This document shows positions 14,167-16,920 of a DNA stretch of 16,920 nucleotides, piece by piece. This DNA is from UBA11891 sp965658355. Lineage in GTDB: Bacteria; Bacteroidota; Bacteroidia; Flavobacteriales; Flavobacteriaceae. Every line of letters begins with the position of its first letter. Within the stretch, counting starts at the first letter, position 1. The notes beneath the pieces are model-generated. The model ran no database searches. It was not told where the DNA came from and saw nothing but the letters and a program-made list of their open reading frames with translations. Both the position numbers and the translations under genes were made by a program. The stretch lies in the NCBI GenBank assembly GCA_965658355.1, contig CBFHRX010000031.1, positions 1 to 16,920 of the forward strand, read 5' to 3'.

Positions 14167-15986
14167 ATAATCGCCTGTATCAGTTTTTGTGTGTATTTGT
14201 TTTCGCTATGTTCAAATAAATGATCTGCCTCTTCGAGGCTTTCTACTTTCCCTTGATTTAATACCATGATTCGGTCCGAAATATAGCGCACTACCGCCAT
14301 ATCGTGCGAGATGAATAAATAGGAGAGATCCAATTTGGTTTTAAGGGTATTAAGGAGGTTGATTATCTGCGCCTGAATGGAGATATCCAGGGCCGCCACA
14401 GCCTCATCGCAAACAATTAGTTTGGGTTCCGGTGCCAAGGCTCTCGCGATAACAGCGCGTTGCCTTTGGCCTCCTGAAAGCTGATGTGGGTAGCGATATT
14501 GCATGTCAGCCTCTAATCCGACTTGTTCTAAAAGCTGACACACTTTTTGGTCAGAGCCCTCCAAGCCAAATTGCTGGAGTGCTTCCTGGAGCATAGCGCC
14601 AATTTTCTTGCTGGGGTGCAGGGCCGCATAGGGGTCTTGGAAAATAAATTGAATGTCTTTACGCAATTGCTTTCTACTGGTACGGGAGGCTATTTGGAGG
14701 GCTTTTCCCTCAAAGAAAACCGTCCCAGAGCTCGGCGGAATTAAATAGCTAAGGCTTCTACCAAGTGTTGATTTTCCGCTGCCAGATTCCCCTACCAACC
14801 CCAGTGTTTCTCCTGGATAAATAGAAAAACTAATGGGTTTTAGCACTTCGGTTGCCGCTTTCTTTTGCCAGAAATACCCGTTTTCGGAATAGAATTTAGA
14901 GAGGTTTTGAACCTCTAAAAGTGGCTTTTTTTGGTACAATTTTTTTAGGCGTTCCGCTCTTTCATCACGGCTTTCAAAGATCNNNNNNNNNNNNNNNNNN
15001 NNNNNNNNNNNNNNNNNNNNNNNNNNNNNNNNNNNNNNNNNNNNNNNNNNNNNNNNNNNNNNNNNNNNNNNNNNNNNNNNGTTTTGAACCTCTAAAAGTG
15101 GCTTTTTTTGGTACAATTTTTTTAGGCGTTCCGCTCTTTCATCACGGCTTTCAAAGATGAGTTCTGTCTGATTGCGGCTGTAATCATCTAGTGTGATCAA
15201 GCGTTTAGGTCTTTTGTCTAGGGGTGGACGGGCGCTTAGTAAGCCTTTTGTATAGGGATGAGTAGGGGTGGAGAAAAGCGTTGAAGAAGACCCTTTTTCG
15301 ACCCCTTTTCCTTTTTGCATAACCAACACAACATCCGCAAAATGTTTGACCAGGTTAAGGTCATGTGAAATAAACAAGATACTCATTTTAGTCTCCTTCT
15401 GTAAACTCGCCAACAGCTGTAAAATCTCCTTTTGGACGCTAACGTCTAAGGCCGTAGTAGGTTCGTCACAAATCAAGAGTTTCGGTTGGCAGACTAAGGC
15501 CATAGCAATCATGACGCGCTGCTTTTGCCCACCGCTTAATTCATGCGGATAAGCGTTGTAGATACGGGAAGGATTGGGGAGTACTACTTTTTCGAATGCC
15601 GCTAGGACCAACTCTTTTGTAGCAGGCTGTGATTGGGGGTGTGCTTGAAGGGCTTCCAAAACCTGTTTGCCACAGCGAATACTGGGGTTTAAACTGGATT
15701 GGGGTTCTTGAAAAACCATCCCAATTTGGGCGCCTCGTACTTTCTGCCATTGCGTGGCCTCTAGCTCTAAAAGGTTTTGGGAATCAAAAGACATTTTTTG
15801 GGCTTCGACCTTGCTTCCTTTGGGCAGCAATCCCAAAAGCGAGAGTGCCGTTAGCGATTTACCACTTCCTGATTCTCCTACAATGGCAAGGGTTTGATTT
15901 TCGGCAATAGCGAACGACAGAGAATCCACCAATGGGGTTCCCTTGATGCGGATCGTTAGACTGTCGATGGCTAATAGCGATTTCAT
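14163..15986 (-). CDS. Fused dipeptide/oligopeptide ABC transporter ATP-binding protein (OppD-OppF type)
   Basis: Two ATP-binding domains in one chain power peptide or related uptake through partner permeases. Domain 1 has Walker A GESGSGKS (residues 37-44), Q-loop Q93, signature LSGGQKQR (150-157), Walker B LLICDEPTTALD, and switch H209. Domain 2 repeats the set: GESGSGKST, LSGGQRQRAVIARAL, LIVCDEAVAALD and FISHD. Both appear competent; in domain 2 the usual DEP is DEA. Each half ends with the Opp/Dpp-type extension (HPYTKGLLSA in the first). The fusion resembles YejF and GsiA. Permease and binding-protein genes are not in this window. The central part carries 98 N between duplicated 78-bp flanks (14904-14981 and 15081-15158); collapse gives 548 residues. 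The start overlaps by 1 bp the stop of a 46-codon ORF upstream, and its stop overlaps the XRE gene by 3 bp. Confidence 0.93.
   Translation of the reverse strand: MKSLLAIDSLTIRIKGTPLVDSLSFAIAENQTLAIVGESGSGKSLTALSLLGLLPKGSKVEAQKMSFDSQNLLELEATQWQKVRGAQIGMVFQEPQSSLNPSIRCGKQVLEALQAHPQSQPATKELVLAAFEKVVLPNPSRIYNAYPHELSGGQKQRVMIAMALVCQPKLLICDEPTTALDVSVQKEILQLLASLQKETKMSILFISHDLNLVKHFADVVLVMQKGKGVEKGSSSTLFSTPTHPYTKGLLSARPPLDKRPKRLITLDDYSRNQTELIFESRDERAERLKKLYQKKPLLEVQNXXXXXXXXXXXXXXXXXXXXXXXXXXXXXXXXXIFESRDERAERLKKLYQKKPLLEVQNLSKFYSENGYFWQKKAATEVLKPISFSIYPGETLGLVGESGSGKSTLGRSLSYLIPPSSGTVFFEGKALQIASRTSRKQLRKDIQFIFQDPYAALHPSKKIGAMLQEALQQFGLEGSDQKVCQLLEQVGLEADMQYRYPHQLSGGQRQRAVIARALAPEPKLIVCDEAVAALDISIQAQIINLLNTLKTKLDLSYLFISHDMAVVRYISDRIMVLNQGKVESLEEADHLFEHSENKYTQKLIQAII
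14904..15158. other. Assembly gap with duplicated flanks (likely unmerged contig overlap)
   Basis: The 78 bp at 14904-14981 recur at 15081-15158. Base 14982 (C) differs from the corresponding 15159 (G), and 14983-15080 are N. The 177-bp offset equals that of the first gap. The mismatched last base looks like a contig-end error. Confidence 0.9.
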
Positions 15987-16126
15987 TATTGGGGAGTCAT
16001 TTGGTTCTTATCCTTAGGGGAAGGAATGTCAAAGCGTTTTGTTAAGAACTTAGAGGATATATCCTGTTTGAAAGCCTCAAAGTACCAAAGCCTTGTCTTT
16101 TGATCTGTAAGTAGAACCTCTTTCAT
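15986..16126 (-). CDS. Small hypothetical ORF coupled to the ABC gene
   Basis: A 46-codon ORF beginning MKEVLLTDQKTRLWYFEAFK and ending in PSPKDKNQMTPQ. Its TAA stop shares one base with the ABC start codon (TAATG), a typical translational-coupling arrangement. It has no signal peptide or membrane segment, and I do not recognise the family. The same frame continues upstream through AAA and a TAA stop at 16130-16132 into another 39-codon ORF, so this could be the 3' fragment of a broken gene rather than an independent small protein. There is no competing gene on the opposite strand. Confidence 0.4.
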   Translation of the reverse strand: MKEVLLTDQKTRLWYFEAFKQDISSKFLTKRFDIPSPKDKNQMTPQ

Positions 16127-16129
16127 TTT

Positions 16130-16249
16130 TTAGTGTGCTTCATTAAAGACCTCCTTTAAGCTGCTTTTTATGTAGCTGTTGCAATTTCCTTTTTCACGAC
16201 CAAGATACTTTATCTTCTTCAATGTTGTTACCATCTCCTTATCCCCCAT
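16130..16249 (-). CDS. Small hypothetical ORF, possibly the 5' part of a gene broken by an in-frame stop
   Basis: A 39-codon ORF, MGDKEMVTTLKKIKYLGREK then GNCNSYIKSSLKEVFNEAH, ending in TAA at 16130-16132. A second ATG at 16234 is preceded by AAGGAG. The composition (basic N-terminal half, helical tail) looks coding-like. It is in frame with the 46-codon ORF downstream, separated by only TAA and AAA, so a single 87-residue protein would result if the stop were a sense codon. I do not recognise a family. Pseudogene, two tiny genes, or chance are all possible. Confidence 0.3.
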   Translation of the reverse strand: MGDKEMVTTLKKIKYLGREKGNCNSYIKSSLKEVFNEAH

Positions 16250-16574
16250 CCAAAGGCAAGGATTTATTTTTTGCTAACTTTAAAGCAGACAACCCCCAAA
16301 TCTGTCTGCACTGTGGAAAGCCTACCCCTTTTCTCTTTCGATCGCGTACCCCTTTTTCTTTTCGTAATAAGCGAGAAGTTCTTATGCTTTTGTTGGAAAC
16401 AACAACGGAAAAGGCTGCTGTGTCCAGCAGATCGATTTATAAAAGCGAAAAGTCTAGCTGCTCAACATAGTAAAGTTAAAATAGAGAATAAGGCTATAGC
16501 GGAACTATCGGAAGCTAGTTTGGATATACGCTAGTTGGCAAGCAATTAAGAAAACCCAGAAATTGAATTGAAAG
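16250..16574. other. Unresolved stretch, no confident gene
   Basis: No convincing gene is found. A forward frame is open from 16160 to 16534, but its first two thirds are implausibly rich in Cys, Phe and Leu. A reverse frame open from about 16434 to 16250 reads like basic coding sequence (RKEKGVRDRKRKG) but has no ATG, and it stops next to the start of the 39-codon ORF in another frame. That pattern could be a decayed gene. A 7-bp hairpin (GCAGACA 16285-16291, TGTCTGC 16303-16309) and a degenerate 24-bp tandem repeat starting TACCCCTTTT (16323 and 16347) are present. Confidence 0.4.
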
Positions 16575-16920
16575 TTGATACAAATAAAAACATTTAGTGA
16601 TAGTAGATTAGACACTAAATGTGCCTATTGCGGAAAATTTTCTGATACAAGAGACCACGTTCCATCAAAAATCCTTCTCGAAAAACCATATCCTGAAAAT
16701 ATTCCTGTTGTACCTTGTTGCTGGGATTGTAATAATGGGTTTTCATTAGACGAAGAATACTTTGCTTGTCTGATTGAATGCCTAATTTCAGGAACAACGG
16801 ATTTGGACAAACTCTCGCGAAAAAGTATTGTGAAAATCCTAAAGCGGAATACAAAACTAAAAGCTCGATTGGACGATGCTTTTATTAATGAAAATGGAAA
16901 ATCTCAATTCAGAATTGAAC
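16575..16920 (+). CDS. HNH-endonuclease-like protein, 5' part (3' end outside window)
   Basis: The frame is open from TTG 16575 to the window end (115 codons). The N-terminal zinc-binding pair CAYCGK is followed by TRDHVPSKIL, where D-H is the catalytic start of a beta-beta-alpha-metal fold. NIPVVPCCWDCNNGFSLDEEY then supplies the second CxxC and the Asn of HNH. This matches a family of single HNH proteins that begin CxxCG...TRDHIPPK...CxxCN. A helical region follows (ISGTTDLDKLSRKSIVKILK). The catalytic motifs look intact. TTG 16575 is chosen because a stop lies just upstream and no ATG precedes the first Cys pair. A 9-bp inverted repeat spans codons 6-16. The role (restriction, defence or other) cannot be told from this piece. 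Confidence 0.75.
   Translation, partial: MIQIKTFSDSRLDTKCAYCGKFSDTRDHVPSKILLEKPYPENIPVVPCCWDCNNGFSLDEEYFACLIECLISGTTDLDKLSRKSIVKILKRNTKLKARLDDAFINENGKSQFRIE
16591..16621 (+). promoter_or_regulatory. Perfect 9-bp inverted repeat at the start of the HNH gene
   Basis: CATTTAGTG (16591-16599) and CACTAAATG (16613-16621) are exact reverse complements with a 13-nt loop. It lies just after the likely TTG start. It could be an operator or an mRNA hairpin limiting translation; it may also be chance inside coding sequence. Confidence 0.35.

Noticed and set aside
14921..15160. Forward ORF of 79 codons across the second gap.
   Set aside because: It is antisense to the ABC gene and exists only because of the duplicated flanks and N filling.
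16123..16153. On the minus strand, a perfect AGGAGG six bases before an ATG, giving a leader peptide MKHTKK whose stop overlaps the 46-codon ORF start (ATGA).
   Set aside because: The AGGAGG falls in codons KEV of the longer 39-codon ORF, which reads more like protein. Flavobacteria rarely use Shine-Dalgarno sequences, so a 6-residue leader is likely chance.
16222..16534. Forward ORFs of 82 and 87 codons, one with a CLHCGK motif.
   Set aside because: Composition is unlike protein (Cys, Phe and Pro runs), and no continuous domain is recognisable. The frames overlap each other and the coding-like reverse strand. The short CxxC pattern alone is not evidence of a zinc protein.
1..16920. tRNA, rRNA, CRISPR array, insertion sequence or prophage genes.
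   Set aside because: I saw no cloverleaf, regularly spaced repeats, transposase motifs or phage structural genes by eye. A dedicated scan (for example tRNAscan-SE or a CRISPR finder) was not possible.

Overview
The window looks like a chromosomal stretch of a Bacteroidota bacterium, most probably a member of the Flavobacteriia. The grounds are a type-B succinate dehydrogenase operon (sdhCAB) with a single five-helix cytochrome b subunit, a DUF3078-like outer-membrane protein, a C-terminally truncated BNR/Asp-box protein, an Ig-like-domain lipoprotein, TAnnTTTG-type -7 elements, and almost no Shine-Dalgarno sequences. This assignment comes from gene content and motifs only; no search was possible.

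Layout. Positions 1-2066 (+): the 3' end of a large beta-propeller (BNR) protein, then a DUF3078-like beta-barrel protein. 2266-5691 (+): sdhC-sdhA-sdhB behind a good flavobacterial promoter. 5763-6554 (+): an omega-amidase/nitrilase whose 3' end overlaps a large lipoprotein gene on the other strand by about 100 bp. 6454-8863 (-): that lipoprotein and a ComF-like phosphoribosyltransferase, almost touching. 9007-13511 (+): glycyl-tRNA synthetase, exodeoxyribonuclease III, an OmpA-like lipoprotein and a Tas-type aldo/keto reductase. 13617-14166: a small unknown gene (-) and a small XRE regulator (+), divergent across a repeat-rich 109-bp intergenic region. 14163-15986 (-): a fused two-ATPase (OppD-OppF type) ABC protein, preceded by two tiny in-frame ORFs separated by one TAA. 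16127-16574: poorly resolved, possibly decayed sequence. 16575 to the end (+): the 5' part of an HNH-nuclease-like gene with CxxC...DH...CxxCN motifs, running off the window.

Most of the window is core metabolism and housekeeping: complex II, aminoacylation, base-excision repair, metabolite repair and envelope proteins. The accessory part is the right end, from the XRE pair through the small ORFs to the HNH protein.

Two assembly gaps (N runs) interrupt the aldo/keto reductase and the ABC gene. Each is flanked by an identical 78-bp direct repeat, and the offset between copies is 177 bp in both cases. These are almost certainly unmerged contig overlaps. Collapsing them gives uninterrupted proteins of 345 and 548 residues. 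I found no convincing novel system. The most unusual things are the small-ORF/HNH region and the regulator pair.
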